Positions 32,999 through 41,108 of a stretch of 64,000 nt of DNA are shown piece by piece. Source of the stretch: Roseburia sp. (GTDB taxonomy: Bacteria > Bacillota > Clostridia > Lachnospirales > Lachnospiraceae). The number at the start of each line of letters is the position of its first letter. The first letter of the stretch is position 1. Where the stretch lies: assembly GCA_019421345.1 (NCBI GenBank), contig JAHZFL010000001.1:275252-339251 (forward strand), read 5' to 3'. The notes under the pieces are model-generated. The model made no database searches, was not told the DNA's origin, and saw only the letters and a list, made by a program, of their open reading frames with translations. The position numbers and the translations under genes are program-made.

Positions 32999-34711
32999 CT
33001 ATGGTGTATGGGATGATTCTGCCAGCTTAAAATGATTTACAAGTTCATTCAACGCACCTGCCTGCCCGGATAGTTCCTCGCTCGCCGCAGCACTCTCCTG
33101 ACTGGTTGCCGAATTCATCTGCACGACCGATGATATTTGATCGATCCCTGCTGTAATCTCTCCGATCACATTCCTTTGCTCCTTTGATGCTGCCGAAATT
33201 TCTCCGCCTATTTCTACAACCTCCTTGACCTTTTCTGCCAGATCTTCAAAGGCTCTGTCGGTTTTATTCGCAATGGCCTCGCCCTGCGAAACAGCCGCAA
33301 GCACATTCTCCACAAGCTCTGTCGTGTTTTTAACTGCTTCAGAGGATTTATCCGCAAGCTTACGCACCTCATCCGCCACAACCGCAAATCCTTTTCCTGC
33401 ATCCCCTGCCCTTGCAGCTTCTACCGCAGCGTTAAGAGCGAGGATATTTGTCTGAAATACAATATCGTCAATCACCCCGATCACTTCTTTGATATTTTCT
33501 GCGGTCGTTGAAATTTCCTGTATTGCACAGAGCATTTCTTTCATATTCTGTAATACTGTTTCCGCTACTTCTCCGGATTCGGCTGCCAGAATATTTGCTT
33601 TGTCTGCATTTTCTGAATTTGTCTTTGCCCGTTCTGAAATCTCTGCAACGGCAGCCGCCAATTCTTCCACGCTGCCCGCCTGCTCCATCGCCCCCTCCGC
33701 AAGCGACTGCGCGCCGCCGGAAATCTGCTCTGCTCCGGCATTGACCTGGTTTGCAGACAAATAGATCAGGCTCATCGATTCATTTAAGTTTTTCACCAGC
33801 TTATGAATGGATGCTTCAATCGCTTCCATTTCTCCGGGAAATTTTACAGAAATATCGGCGGCAAGATTCCCGTTGCCAAGCTCCCCAAGCACCTGAGAAA
33901 TTTCGGAAATAATATTCTTCAGCTCCCCAAAGCTATCCTGCAAGATTTTGCATGTGCGACCAAGCTCGTCTGCGCTTTCATAGGTAATCTGTGTATTGAA
34001 ATCGCCTTGCGAAAGTGCATAAGCCGCATTTTCCAATTCCTCCAGCGGTTCTGTGATCACCTTAACCAGCCTGCCGATGATCCCTATGCTTATAAAAGCT
34101 GCTGCCACAACCAAAACAATGGTAATTGTTAAGATAAAATAATATGTATTCATTTCTTTCTCAGCCTGCCTGTCAGCTAATTTGTGCTGTTCTTCGCCTA
34201 TCTCCATCAATAATTCTGCATTCCTGTCCTGTAGGGGCTTAAGTTCTGTTTCAAATAGCCCAAACGCCTTTCTGGCGCTCTCCTGCTCTCCGCTCTCTAA
34301 TAATCTGACGATTTCTCCCCTTGCTTGGGCTTGCTCTTCCATGATCACTTCGAGCTGCTTAAGCTTGTCCTCATCGATCCTGCTATTTTGCTTGTATAGC
34401 TCCATCAGCTCAATATTCTTTTTCTCATCCTTCTGCGCCGCCTCTAAATATTTGCTTATCGTTCCCAAGTCATCTTCTACAAGAGCCATCAGCTCCCAGC
34501 GCTGCTCCGAAACAAGATTACGTCTCATTTCCCAGACGTAATCCGTATTTGCCAGCGTCTTGTTCACAAGCAGCTCATTACCCGCATTTAACTCTCTCAA
34601 TCCCAAGATCGATAACAGCGAAATACAGACCATCAAAATCATAATGATTCCAAAGCTAACAAATAATTTGTCTTTTACTTTTAAATCCTTTAAATTCTTT
34701 AACTTTTCCAT
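32999..34711 (-). CDS. Methyl-accepting chemotaxis protein
   Basis: A 570-residue chemoreceptor. First span near 15-40, a four-helix-bundle ligand domain (about 41-190, very helical, KTLANTDYVWEMRRNLVSEQR), second span near 190-213, HAMP (ITEPLEELENAAYALSQGDF) and the signalling domain with the tip FQTNILALNAAVEAARAGDAGKGFAVVADEVR in two parts (about 445-476). It would feed CheA and control flagellar rotation or, given its neighbours, cyclic-di-GMP output. Gene order after the wall-binding protein and before EAL and PilZ suggests a joint role in attachment versus swimming. Confidence 0.95.
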   Translation of the reverse strand: MEKLKNLKDLKVKDKLFVSFGIIMILMVCISLLSILGLRELNAGNELLVNKTLANTDYVWEMRRNLVSEQRWELMALVEDDLGTISKYLEAAQKDEKKNIELMELYKQNSRIDEDKLKQLEVIMEEQAQARGEIVRLLESGEQESARKAFGLFETELKPLQDRNAELLMEIGEEQHKLADRQAEKEMNTYYFILTITIVLVVAAAFISIGIIGRLVKVITEPLEELENAAYALSQGDFNTQITYESADELGRTCKILQDSFGELKNIISEISQVLGELGNGNLAADISVKFPGEMEAIEASIHKLVKNLNESMSLIYLSANQVNAGAEQISGGAQSLAEGAMEQAGSVEELAAAVAEISERAKTNSENADKANILAAESGEVAETVLQNMKEMLCAIQEISTTAENIKEVIGVIDDIVFQTNILALNAAVEAARAGDAGKGFAVVADEVRKLADKSSEAVKNTTELVENVLAAVSQGEAIANKTDRAFEDLAEKVKEVVEIGGEISAASKEQRNVIGEITAGIDQISSVVQMNSATSQESAAASEELSGQAGALNELVNHFKLAESSHTP

Positions 34712-34762
34712 TGCCTTTCCTTAATCAAACTCAGTCAGATTCGTGCCAATTTGTGATGGTTT

Positions 34763-36292
34763 CTACTGTCGGATGCCCGATACATGATCATAAAATGCAC
34801 TTGTACCGTCAGGAAGCGCTGTCCATCCATGTGCCATAATTCCGGTGTTCTGATCATAGTAATACCACGCATTATTTCTATAACATTCCCCATGCGTCAT
34901 TTTTCCGGTCCATTCATCAAAATAATACCAGTTTCCGTCAATACAGCTCTCACCGTGATGCATCTGACCGCTTATTTGGTCATAATAAACCCATTTTCCA
35001 TCCGTTCCCTCCTCAGGAATAAATACAAAGTCCTTGATCATTTCCCCTGTAACCGGATCGAACCAGTACCATCCGCCGTAACGAAATTCTTCTCCCTTCA
35101 CCATACCGCCGTCGGCATCATAGCGCACCCATTTCCCTTCCGTTCTCTCCGCATTGGTCGGCACAAACACATCCTTATCTCTTGCCATCGTGCCATCCGC
35201 ATCAAACCAATACCATGCATCTGTTTGCGGATCATATACTTCCTTATCACATGCCATCACGCCATCATCAAACCAATACCGCTCCCCATTCTCCACATAC
35301 CAGCCATTCGTTTCTTTCTGACTTCCCTGCGGCGCTCCTTGCCATGCCGCATTGCCCTCTGTCCAAGACTGCATATCTGTTTGATCCTTTTGCTCATTTT
35401 TCTCTGATGCGTCTTCCTTCCCTGCGTCCTCCGGTCTGCCTGATTCTGAAAGAAGTATGATTTTTGTGTTTTTCGCAGGATCTATACTGGATAATTCTTC
35501 TTCTTCTAAAAACGGCCCCCTCACCATTTCCATCGGAATTTTAGGTTCGATCACAATGCTGTTCGCCGTACCATCCACGCTTGGTATTCCTTCTATTTGA
35601 AATATAAGCGAAAATATAACAGGTCCTTCCTTTTCAAGCTCCTTAACCTTTACCGTAATTCCTTTTAGATCTCCCATCTCAAACCAGTTTCTAAAGTCAA
35701 TGCCTTCTCTGACTTTCTCCCCATCAAAACCAATCTGCGAAAGCTTAACTTCAAATAACACTTCTTTCTCAATAGGCTTGTCTCTATATAAAACAATATC
35801 CTCTCCAAGAACCTCTACCTCCGGTCCGATTTCCATTTTAGGCGTTTTACTGCCATCTAGCTTTAAATCCTCTGACATTTCTGAAAGGAATACGTCTTTC
35901 GGTATCACAATTTCCATATTTTGATTGCTACGCTCCAGAGGTACACCGGTGATTTCAATTAATATTTCATGATCATTACGATTTCCCCACTCCTGTTTTA
36001 ATCCTTCCGGCAGATTTTTGATCCAATCACATGGAAGTCCCGAAATTTTATCACTCTTAAAATTCCCCTGAATCCTGACCGTATACTTGCTGTCTCCGAC
36101 TTCCAACAATCGATCTCCGGCATATCCATATAACACAGGTCTATCATCTGCCAATGCCTCCATGGTCAATGTTACAACGACATTCCCATCCGCCTCTGCA
36201 AACACTGCTTTTGACGGCATAATTCCGAATATTACAGCCGCCAAAAGCGTTATGACCAATCCTTTTCTCATAGGTAAAAACATCTTTTTCAT
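34763..36292 (-). CDS. Secreted protein with C-terminal cell-wall-binding (choline-binding-type) repeats
   Basis: 509 residues. A signal peptide (MKKMFLPMRKGLVITLLAAVIFG, cleaved near VFA-EAD) is followed by a domain of about 270 residues of no known family, a low-complexity linker (ASEKNEQKDQTDMQSW) and eight or so aromatic repeats from residue 328: NGWYVENGERYWF, DAWYWFDADGTMA, GKWVRYDADGGM, GGWYWFDPVTGEM, GKWVYYDQISGQM, GNWYYFDEWTGKM, NAWYYYDQNTGIM. Such repeats anchor proteins to wall polymers. Divergent from an Mga-like regulator, and followed by MCP-EAL-PilZ, it looks like an adhesin or surface factor under signal control. Confidence 0.88.
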   Translation of the reverse strand: MKKMFLPMRKGLVITLLAAVIFGIMPSKAVFAEADGNVVVTLTMEALADDRPVLYGYAGDRLLEVGDSKYTVRIQGNFKSDKISGLPCDWIKNLPEGLKQEWGNRNDHEILIEITGVPLERSNQNMEIVIPKDVFLSEMSEDLKLDGSKTPKMEIGPEVEVLGEDIVLYRDKPIEKEVLFEVKLSQIGFDGEKVREGIDFRNWFEMGDLKGITVKVKELEKEGPVIFSLIFQIEGIPSVDGTANSIVIEPKIPMEMVRGPFLEEEELSSIDPAKNTKIILLSESGRPEDAGKEDASEKNEQKDQTDMQSWTEGNAAWQGAPQGSQKETNGWYVENGERYWFDDGVMACDKEVYDPQTDAWYWFDADGTMARDKDVFVPTNAERTEGKWVRYDADGGMVKGEEFRYGGWYWFDPVTGEMIKDFVFIPEEGTDGKWVYYDQISGQMHHGESCIDGNWYYFDEWTGKMTHGECYRNNAWYYYDQNTGIMAHGWTALPDGTSAFYDHVSGIRQ

Positions 36293-36343
36293 TTTCTTTT
36301 CCTCCCTGACATAGATATTGGTAATTGAAAAATGATTTCCTTT

Positions 36344-36349
36344 TTACAT
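36344..36349 (-). other. Minimal start-stop frame (ATG TAA) behind a perfect ribosome site
   Basis: AAGGAGG (36363-36357) stands 7 bases before ATG, immediately followed by TAA. It lies 51 bases upstream of the true start of the wall-binding protein gene, which has its own GGGAGG. A ribosome stalled here could affect the leader. Confidence 0.4.
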
Positions 36350-36396
36350 GCTCTGACCTCCTTTTCAAATAATGAAATCTCCTCCCTGTTTTAATG

Positions 36397-36426
36397 CTAA
36401 TGTTTTAGCCATTTATTGATTTTCAT
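36397..36426 (-). CDS. Putative 9-codon leader peptide MKINKWLKH
   Basis: ATG at 36426 behind eight G (spacing 4 bases) reads M-K-I-N-K-W-L-K-H then TAG. It is too short for the usual gene tables. A basic leader peptide read in front of the wall-binding gene might sense translation, but nothing proves it is translated. Confidence 0.35.
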   Translation of the reverse strand: MKINKWLKH

Positions 36427-36450
36427 TATACCCCCCCCTTTCAGATTTTG

Positions 36451-36489
36451 TTCCCAAAATCCCATAGGGTTTCTCTGATATTTTGGGAA
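36451..36489. promoter_or_regulatory. Inverted repeat, candidate binding site of the Mga-like regulator
   Basis: Perfect 10-bp arms TTCCCAAAAT (36451-36460) and ATTTTGGGAA (36480-36489), 19 bases apart (centre to centre 29), about 145 bases before the Mga-like gene and 160 before the wall-binding gene. On one side it can also form a long-loop hairpin. Confidence 0.45.
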
Positions 36490-36633
36490 ACTCATTTTCA
36501 CAGGAAACTTGATTTCTCTTTTTTCGTCCTTTAAAATATTAATCACAGCTTTTAAGAAACGGCAGCCGTAGGCTGCTTCATTTATCAAGTTTATAAACCA
36601 GATCAGGCTTCTAAGAATTGAGGTGAATAAAGA

Positions 36634-38142
36634 ATGCTTGATTCCTTTTTAGAAACAAATATCCAAAATAAAGCAAAAATTCTTTCAATCCTACACTCCA
36701 ATACTACGATCTCTCATAAAAAATTATGTTCTGTTGTCCATTTAAGCCCACAAAGCACCTTTCTGCTGATCGACGAATTAAATTCTGACATCACAGGTTT
36801 GGGAGAAATCAAAAGATCCACGGAGTACTTTTCCTTTGTATCCTCGGAAAGCACAAACTTTTTCCGCTTATTTCAAGCCATATTTGCGAAATCAAGCATA
36901 CTTCACTGCTTAAAGTTCATGATCCTTAATGATACGAACAAACCTTTTTCACTCTTTATTGAAGAAGCATATCTTACAAAATCAAGCGGTTATCGTATTC
37001 GCCAAAATTGCTGTGAATATTTGCATCGCATCGGACTTGATATGAAGAATAACTATGTCATAGGGGATGAATATCGCATTCGATTTTTAATTGCTCTATT
37101 GCATTATAAATATGGTGTCGACTGCTATGAAATGGATGGGGAGTCACTTCAAATGATTCGCAAATTTATTCTATCCACAAACAAAGTAATTGATCTTCTT
37201 TATATTGAGCAGACAGAACATGAATATGGATATTTTGAATATCTCGTTATGCTTTCATGGAAAAGATACAAATATCCTATTTCTCCCTTTTGCTCGAAGC
37301 AACTGGAACGATTAAAAACTATTTTTATTTATGGGGAAATGAAACAAGCGCTCAAAAATATTTTGGAATCAGCGCTTCAAATTGAATTTTCAGAAAATGA
37401 TTATGATTACCTTTATCTCGTGTATTGCTGCACGAATAACTGTCTTTTTGCAGACAAATGGACACAGGATGATATTGCTCTCGTACATAACCTTGTTTTT
37501 TCGGACCGCACATTTAATGATTTACTCCAACGCCTGGCATCCCTATTCCCGCAGAAAATCATAGCTTCTCACGCATTTCGATCCACCTTGATATATTTTT
37601 ATAAGAAGTGCTTGATGCAGCTTCAGTGTATTATCCCTGATAAGAACTTCTTTGTGATCACAAAAAAGGATTCTTTAACCACACTGCTCATTCAGCAATT
37701 AGCAAATCTTCTAAATACATGGAGAAAAGCAAATGGCATTAAGTATGAAATAGATCATAATCATTTATTTTATTTATCCATTCAGATGGTATTTATTTTA
37801 CGCCAATTTATCCCGCCCATTCCCGTATTGATATTATCGGATCTGAACGCAGAATTAGAAGTCATGCAGCTATATTTCACGAGAAATTTCTCGTCACAAA
37901 AAATTACCATTCACCCCCTGCTCCTCAATGCCCAACAGAAAGATATTTTATTTTCTGCCAAAAACAGTGTCATTATTGTGCATCAAAAGTTTAAAAGCAT
38001 CATTCATTCTTTGGGACTGGAAAAATGCAACACTGTAGTTCTGATTACGGTTGAAATAACCGAAAATGAAATTAATATGATCCGAAACGCCATCGCCGAC
38101 TATGAAAAGATTGCATTTTTAGAATTTATCAATGTGCACTAA
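36634..38142 (+). CDS. Mga-like transcriptional regulator (HTH, PRD-like, EIIB-like)
   Basis: A 502-residue regulator of the Mga/AtxA group. An N-terminal HTH (KILSILHSNTTISHKKLCSVVHLSPQSTFLLIDELN over about 14-50) resembles the Mga HTH. The helical centre (about 90-370) has PRD-like features but no clear phosphorylatable histidine cluster. The end (about 385-500) has an EIIB-like beta-alpha fold (PPIPVLILSDLNAELEVMQLYF; TVVLITVEIT). Members control surface and virulence proteins in Gram-positives; the divergent wall-binding protein is the natural target. GAGGTG lies 8 bases before ATG. Codon use is more A/T-rich than neighbours. Confidence 0.8.
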   Translation: MLDSFLETNIQNKAKILSILHSNTTISHKKLCSVVHLSPQSTFLLIDELNSDITGLGEIKRSTEYFSFVSSESTNFFRLFQAIFAKSSILHCLKFMILNDTNKPFSLFIEEAYLTKSSGYRIRQNCCEYLHRIGLDMKNNYVIGDEYRIRFLIALLHYKYGVDCYEMDGESLQMIRKFILSTNKVIDLLYIEQTEHEYGYFEYLVMLSWKRYKYPISPFCSKQLERLKTIFIYGEMKQALKNILESALQIEFSENDYDYLYLVYCCTNNCLFADKWTQDDIALVHNLVFSDRTFNDLLQRLASLFPQKIIASHAFRSTLIYFYKKCLMQLQCIIPDKNFFVITKKDSLTTLLIQQLANLLNTWRKANGIKYEIDHNHLFYLSIQMVFILRQFIPPIPVLILSDLNAELEVMQLYFTRNFSSQKITIHPLLLNAQQKDILFSAKNSVIIVHQKFKSIIHSLGLEKCNTVVLITVEITENEINMIRNAIADYEKIAFLEFINVH

Positions 38143-38163
38143 TATCACTTACAATAATAAACG

Positions 38164-38380
38164 TGTGCTTCTGCGACATGGCTCCATTCCGACGCAGTGC
38201 GTTCCCCACGGAGTGGTTTGATTTATAGGTAACGAAGTTTCCTATAAATAACAAAGAATCTCGCTTGCGAGATTCTACGCCTGCGGCGGGTCGCTTCTGC
38301 GACACAGCTCCATTCCGACGCAGTGCGTTCCCCACGGAGTGGTTTGATTTATAGGTAACGAAGTTTCCTATAAATCAAAA
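38164..38380. repeat. Intergenic mosaic repeat, module B, two tandem units (period 126 bp)
   Basis: The unit starts TGCGACA...CTCCATTCCGACGCAGTGCG, then TTCCCCACGGAGTGGTTTG, then a hairpin (TTTATAGG with CCTATAAA around AACGAAGTT), AACAAAG, the palindrome AGAATCTCGC/GCGAGATTCT and CGCCTGCGGCGGGTCGC. The first runs 38172-38297; the second, from 38298, lacks the last third. The same unit occurs twice at 48416-48625. Confidence 0.85.
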
Positions 38381-38383
38381 ATA

Positions 38384-38427
38384 TCCGCCGGAAAATGGAT
38401 AACTGTTTGCCTCCATTCTCCGGCGGA
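38384..38427 (-). terminator. Terminator of the orphan gene at 38439
   Basis: A 16-bp stem with one mismatch (TCCGCCGGA...TGGA with its complement) around a 12-nt loop, 11 bases past the stop; TATTTTTG follows on the minus strand. Confidence 0.8.
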
Positions 38428-38438
38428 ACACGTTTTAT

Positions 38439-39332
38439 CTATACCTGCTCGTCCACCTTAATTCCCTTTAAATCTGCTTCCAAAAGCTTCATTTCATTCT
38501 TGATCTCATCAAGGTTCTGACCGACCTCGTCTGCCACGCTGCTGTTCTGCGTAAGCTCTGTGATCTTTGCAATATCCATCTGCGGTGCACTGAGCTTTTG
38601 TCTCTGTGCCCTCACCTGTCTCGCAGCCTCACCTGTCTCGTCCACAAGCGCTTCCTGCATTGCGCGCTCCAGCTTTCTTTCCTCTAACGCCTCCTCGCGT
38701 TCTTTCTTCTCCTCCATTGCCTCTTTGGCTTCTTCCTTCATTTCCTCCCGCTTCTCATCGATATGCTCCTTCGATTCGGAAATAAGCGTTCCGATAATTG
38801 CTTCATTGGCATTCTCCATGATCTCCTCCGAAGCCTCCTGCGCCTCCTGCATCGGCGCTGATTTCAGACGCTCCTGCTGTATCCCCCGAACGCCTGCTGT
38901 ATCGGCGCGCATCTCCTTTTGGGCATCCATGAGCTGCTTTGTCCTGATCTTTGTCTCCTCATCCAGCGCCTTCATTCTATCTGTATATTCCTTTGCAGCA
39001 GAATCGACTCCATACTGTTCCGTTAATGATTCTCTCTCTTTCTGAATCCGTGAGAGAATCTCCGTTGCCATCGCCTTCTGCTCCATCATGTCCTGATAAT
39101 GCCCCTTGCGGTCGTCTATCATTTTATCCACGGAATTATCATTATCCCAGGCATTTTTCACAACATTCCACGCCTGTTCTCCTGCTTCTTTTCTTCGCTG
39201 CTCGACCGGATCGTCTGCCAAATTCAAATTGCCGCCGAAAATATGCTTCTTTCCCGCATTTCGATCCGTTCCTTCCTCCGATCTTACCCCATATAAATTC
39301 TCTGCCCCAAACGCTTTGATCGTCAAATTCAT
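38439..39332 (-). CDS. Long coiled-coil protein of unknown function with a sigma-28 promoter
   Basis: 297 residues, very charged (E, K, R), soluble. The first 55 residues carry LTIKAFGAENLYGV and GKKHIFGGNLNLADDPVEQRRKEAGEQAW in pieces, and the rest is mainly alpha-helical coiled coil with several heptads (EILSRIQKERESLTEQYG, EETKIRTKQLMDAQKEM, EMKEEAKEAMEEKKEREE). The terminal part QNLDEIKNEMKLLEADLKG is also helical. I do not recognise a family. GGAGGAG lies about 8 bases before ATG. A flagellar-type promoter sits 30-57 bases upstream, so a motility-linked role is likely. It lies next to spoIIA but has its own promoter. Confidence 0.8.
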   Translation of the reverse strand: MNLTIKAFGAENLYGVRSEEGTDRNAGKKHIFGGNLNLADDPVEQRRKEAGEQAWNVVKNAWDNDNSVDKMIDDRKGHYQDMMEQKAMATEILSRIQKERESLTEQYGVDSAAKEYTDRMKALDEETKIRTKQLMDAQKEMRADTAGVRGIQQERLKSAPMQEAQEASEEIMENANEAIIGTLISESKEHIDEKREEMKEEAKEAMEEKKEREEALEERKLERAMQEALVDETGEAARQVRAQRQKLSAPQMDIAKITELTQNSSVADEVGQNLDEIKNEMKLLEADLKGIKVDEQV

Positions 39333-39361
39333 AACATCCGCTCCTCCCCTGTTTTCTCTAT

Positions 39362-39389
39362 ATATCGGATGAAGAACAGTAAAACTTTA
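39362..39389 (-). promoter_or_regulatory. Sigma-28 promoter of the orphan gene at 38439
   Basis: Minus strand: TAAAGTTT (TAAA at 39389-39386), 16 bases, TCCGATAT (39369-39362), seven of eight to the -10 consensus. It directly precedes the coiled-coil gene and follows the sigF stop. Confidence 0.78.
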
Positions 39390-39400
39390 TGCTCTGCCAG

Positions 39401-40141
39401 TCACAAAAGCCTCTCCCGCAGCCTTTTTAGAATTTTCTTTTCCGTTCTGCTGACCTGTACCTGATTCATCCCAAGCTCTGCGGCAGCCTCACACTGCGTA
39501 CGGCTTTCAAAATATCGCAATTCGATCAGACGGCGTTCCTTCTCGCTTAACGTTTCCAATAGCTGCGCAATAACTATTTTATTGAGCACCGCCTCCTTTT
39601 CAGGCTCCTCACAGACTCCATAGCCTCCGGCATTGCCTCCAATCTGATCGATCAGCAAAAGCTCATCCCCGTCACGCTCATACACCGGCTGGTAAATAGA
39701 TTCCACCTCCTTATTCGCCTCAAGCGCAAGCACAATATCCTCCACCGAAAGCGCCGTCTCTTTCGACAGCTCCTCCATACCCGGCTCTCTGCCAAGCCTT
39801 CGCACCAGTATCTCCCTCGCCCGGCTGATCTTATAACCGTTTTCTTTGAGCGTACGGCTGACCTTTACCATCCCGTCATCCCGCAAAAAACGGCGAATTT
39901 CTCCGGCGATCATCGGAACCGCATAGGTGGAAAACGCAAGCTGTAACGTAACGTCAAATTTGTCGATCGCTTTCATTAAGCCGATACAGCCGATCTGAAA
40001 TATTTCCTCTCTGTCATGTCCCCTGTTGACAAACCGCCGCGCGACGGCATGTACCAGTCCCAGATTATTGGCGACCAGCGTATCGCGCGCTTTTTTATCT
40101 CCTGCGTGCGCCTGTTCTATTAATTCCGAAAAATGCTCCAT
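39401..40141 (-). CDS. sigF: Sporulation sigma factor SigF
   Basis: 246 residues, the first forespore-specific sigma factor. The start at 40141 (MEHFSELIEQAHAGDKKAR) has GGGAAGG upstream; earlier frames are inside spoIIAB. Region 2 shows NNLGLVHAVARRF and IGCIGLMKAIDKFD with FSTYAVPMIAGEIRRFLRDDG; region 3 is RTLKENGYKISRAREILVRR; region 4 ends with ELRYFESRTQCEAAAELGMNQVQVSR. It is third in the spoIIA operon behind SpoIIAA and SpoIIAB, which separates it from SigG and SigE. Confidence 0.95.
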   Translation of the reverse strand: MEHFSELIEQAHAGDKKARDTLVANNLGLVHAVARRFVNRGHDREEIFQIGCIGLMKAIDKFDVTLQLAFSTYAVPMIAGEIRRFLRDDGMVKVSRTLKENGYKISRAREILVRRLGREPGMEELSKETALSVEDIVLALEANKEVESIYQPVYERDGDELLLIDQIGGNAGGYGVCEEPEKEAVLNKIVIAQLLETLSEKERRLIELRYFESRTQCEAAAELGMNQVQVSRTEKKILKRLRERLL

Positions 40142-40146
40142 ATGTA

Positions 40147-40581
40147 TTAACCTTCCCGCACGCCAATCTTTTTGCACATCCACACGCTTGTCCCCTCTCC
40201 CGGTGTGGATGCCACTCTGACCTCGTCCATAAATGCTTCCATAAACGCAAAGCCCATACCGGACCGCTCAAGCTCCGGCTTTGTTGTATAAAAAGGCTCC
40301 ATCGCCTTTTTTAAATCTCCGATCCCTTTCCCGGTGTCCTTGACCTCAAGCTCCACTCTGTTTCCATCGATGCGGCAGAAAAGCTGCACCTGCTCTGTCG
40401 GATCGTCATAAGCGTGAATAATCGCATTGGTTACTGCCTCAGAAACCGCTGTCTTAACATCCTCCACCTCATCCATCGTCGGATTCAACTCCGTAATAAA
40501 GGCTGCTACCGTTACCCGTGCAAATGCCTCGTTTGCCGAACGCGCATCAAAGCGCACACTCATACTATTTATTCTGTTCAT
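40147..40581 (-). CDS. spoIIAB: Anti-sigma-F factor SpoIIAB
   Basis: A 144-residue kinase-fold protein (GHKL) that binds sigma-F and phosphorylates SpoIIAA. The ATP-binding N box is in [13 protein letters not shown]1 DTGKGIGDL and G2 [11 protein letters not shown] choose ATG at 40581 with GGGAG 4 bases upstream; the frame opens one codon earlier at GTG. It lies between spoIIAA (29-base gap) and sigF (5-base gap). Confidence 0.95.
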   Translation of the reverse strand: MNRINSMSVRFDARSANEAFARVTVAAFITELNPTMDEVEDVKTAVSEAVTNAIIHAYDDPTEQVQLFCRIDGNRVELEVKDTGKGIGDLKKAMEPFYTTKPELERSGMGFAFMEAFMDEVRVASTPGEGTSVWMCKKIGVREG

Positions 40582-40610
40582 CACACGCTCCCATTTCCTT
40601 TCCTGCTTTT

Positions 40611-40922
40611 TTACGTCTCATCCATCTGAATCAGCGTATGCAGCCCCGATACACGGAAAATTTTCCTGATACGCTCATTTAAATTGCGTGCTGTCACACT
40701 GCCTCCATAGTACCCCATATTGCGGCACCTGCCGATGATCATACCGATGCCGGAGCTGTCCATAAACTCCGTTCCCGAAAAATCAAAGACCACACTTTTC
40801 ACATGATACGCGTCAATCATGAAATCAGCTTCCTGCTTTACGCTGCCTGCCTCGTGATGATCCAATTCCTTTGGCACATAGATGATCAGCTTTCCTTCCT
40901 GCATTTTGCAATACTTTTCCAT
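40611..40922 (-). CDS. spoIIAA: Anti-anti-sigma factor SpoIIAA
   Basis: A 103-residue STAS-domain protein that frees sigma-F from SpoIIAB. The regulatory serine is in [10 protein letters not shown] (S56/S57), the target of SpoIIAB. Start at 40922 with GGAGAG upstream. First gene of the spoIIA operon. The leader holds AGGGGGAAATC, somewhat like a sigma-H -35, but no convincing -10. Confidence 0.94.
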   Translation of the reverse strand: MEKYCKMQEGKLIIYVPKELDHHEAGSVKQEADFMIDAYHVKSVVFDFSGTEFMDSSGIGMIIGRCRNMGYYGGSVTARNLNERIRKIFRVSGLHTLIQMDET

Positions 40923-40971
40923 ACGCTCTCCTTCCTCGTACAATTTTTATATTATCTGTCAAACGATTTCC

Positions 40972-41054
40972 CCCTGCCGCTTCTTCGACACAGTTCCATT
41001 CCGCCCCAGTGAAAACAACGAGCGACACGCTTGGCGAGCCACTCTTATGTCAAC
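40972..41054. repeat. Intergenic mosaic repeat: truncated module B fused to module A (copy 3)
   Basis: GACACAGTTCCATTCCGCCCCAGTG (read in two parts; 4 mismatches in 33 to the unit at 38298) breaks off and is joined directly to module A (AACAACGAGCGACACGC, TTGGCGAGCCACTCTTATG). It lies between the spoIIAA promoter and the terminator of the TPR gene. Confidence 0.75.
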
Positions 41055-41091
41055 AAAAGACGTCATGGGAAGCCTCTCCCTGACGTCTTTT
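41055..41091 (-). terminator. Terminator of the TPR membrane protein gene
   Basis: A perfect 11-bp stem (AAAAGACGTCA and its complement) with a 15-nt loop, flanked by A-run and T-run, 18 bases past the stop. Confidence 0.88.
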
Positions 41092-41108
41092 GTATTGTTT
41101 CTATTCTG

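Larger units (their letters stand above)
36293..36633. other. Divergent promoter region between the wall-binding protein and the Mga-like regulator
   Basis: 341 bases hold, on the minus strand, two tiny reading frames in the leader (36397-36426 and a start-stop at 36344-36349), three GGAGG-type sites and an 8-G tract (36431-36438). A perfect 10-bp inverted repeat TTCCCAAAAT/ATTTTGGGAA lies at 36451-36460 and 36480-36489, and a GCAGCC/GGCTGC hairpin at 36562-36576. No clear sigma-A promoter on either side. Confidence 0.5.

Noticed and set aside
40922..40980. A sigma-H promoter for spoIIA
   Set aside because: AGGGGGAAATC resembles the -35, but no GAAT -10 lies at the right distance; left uncalled.
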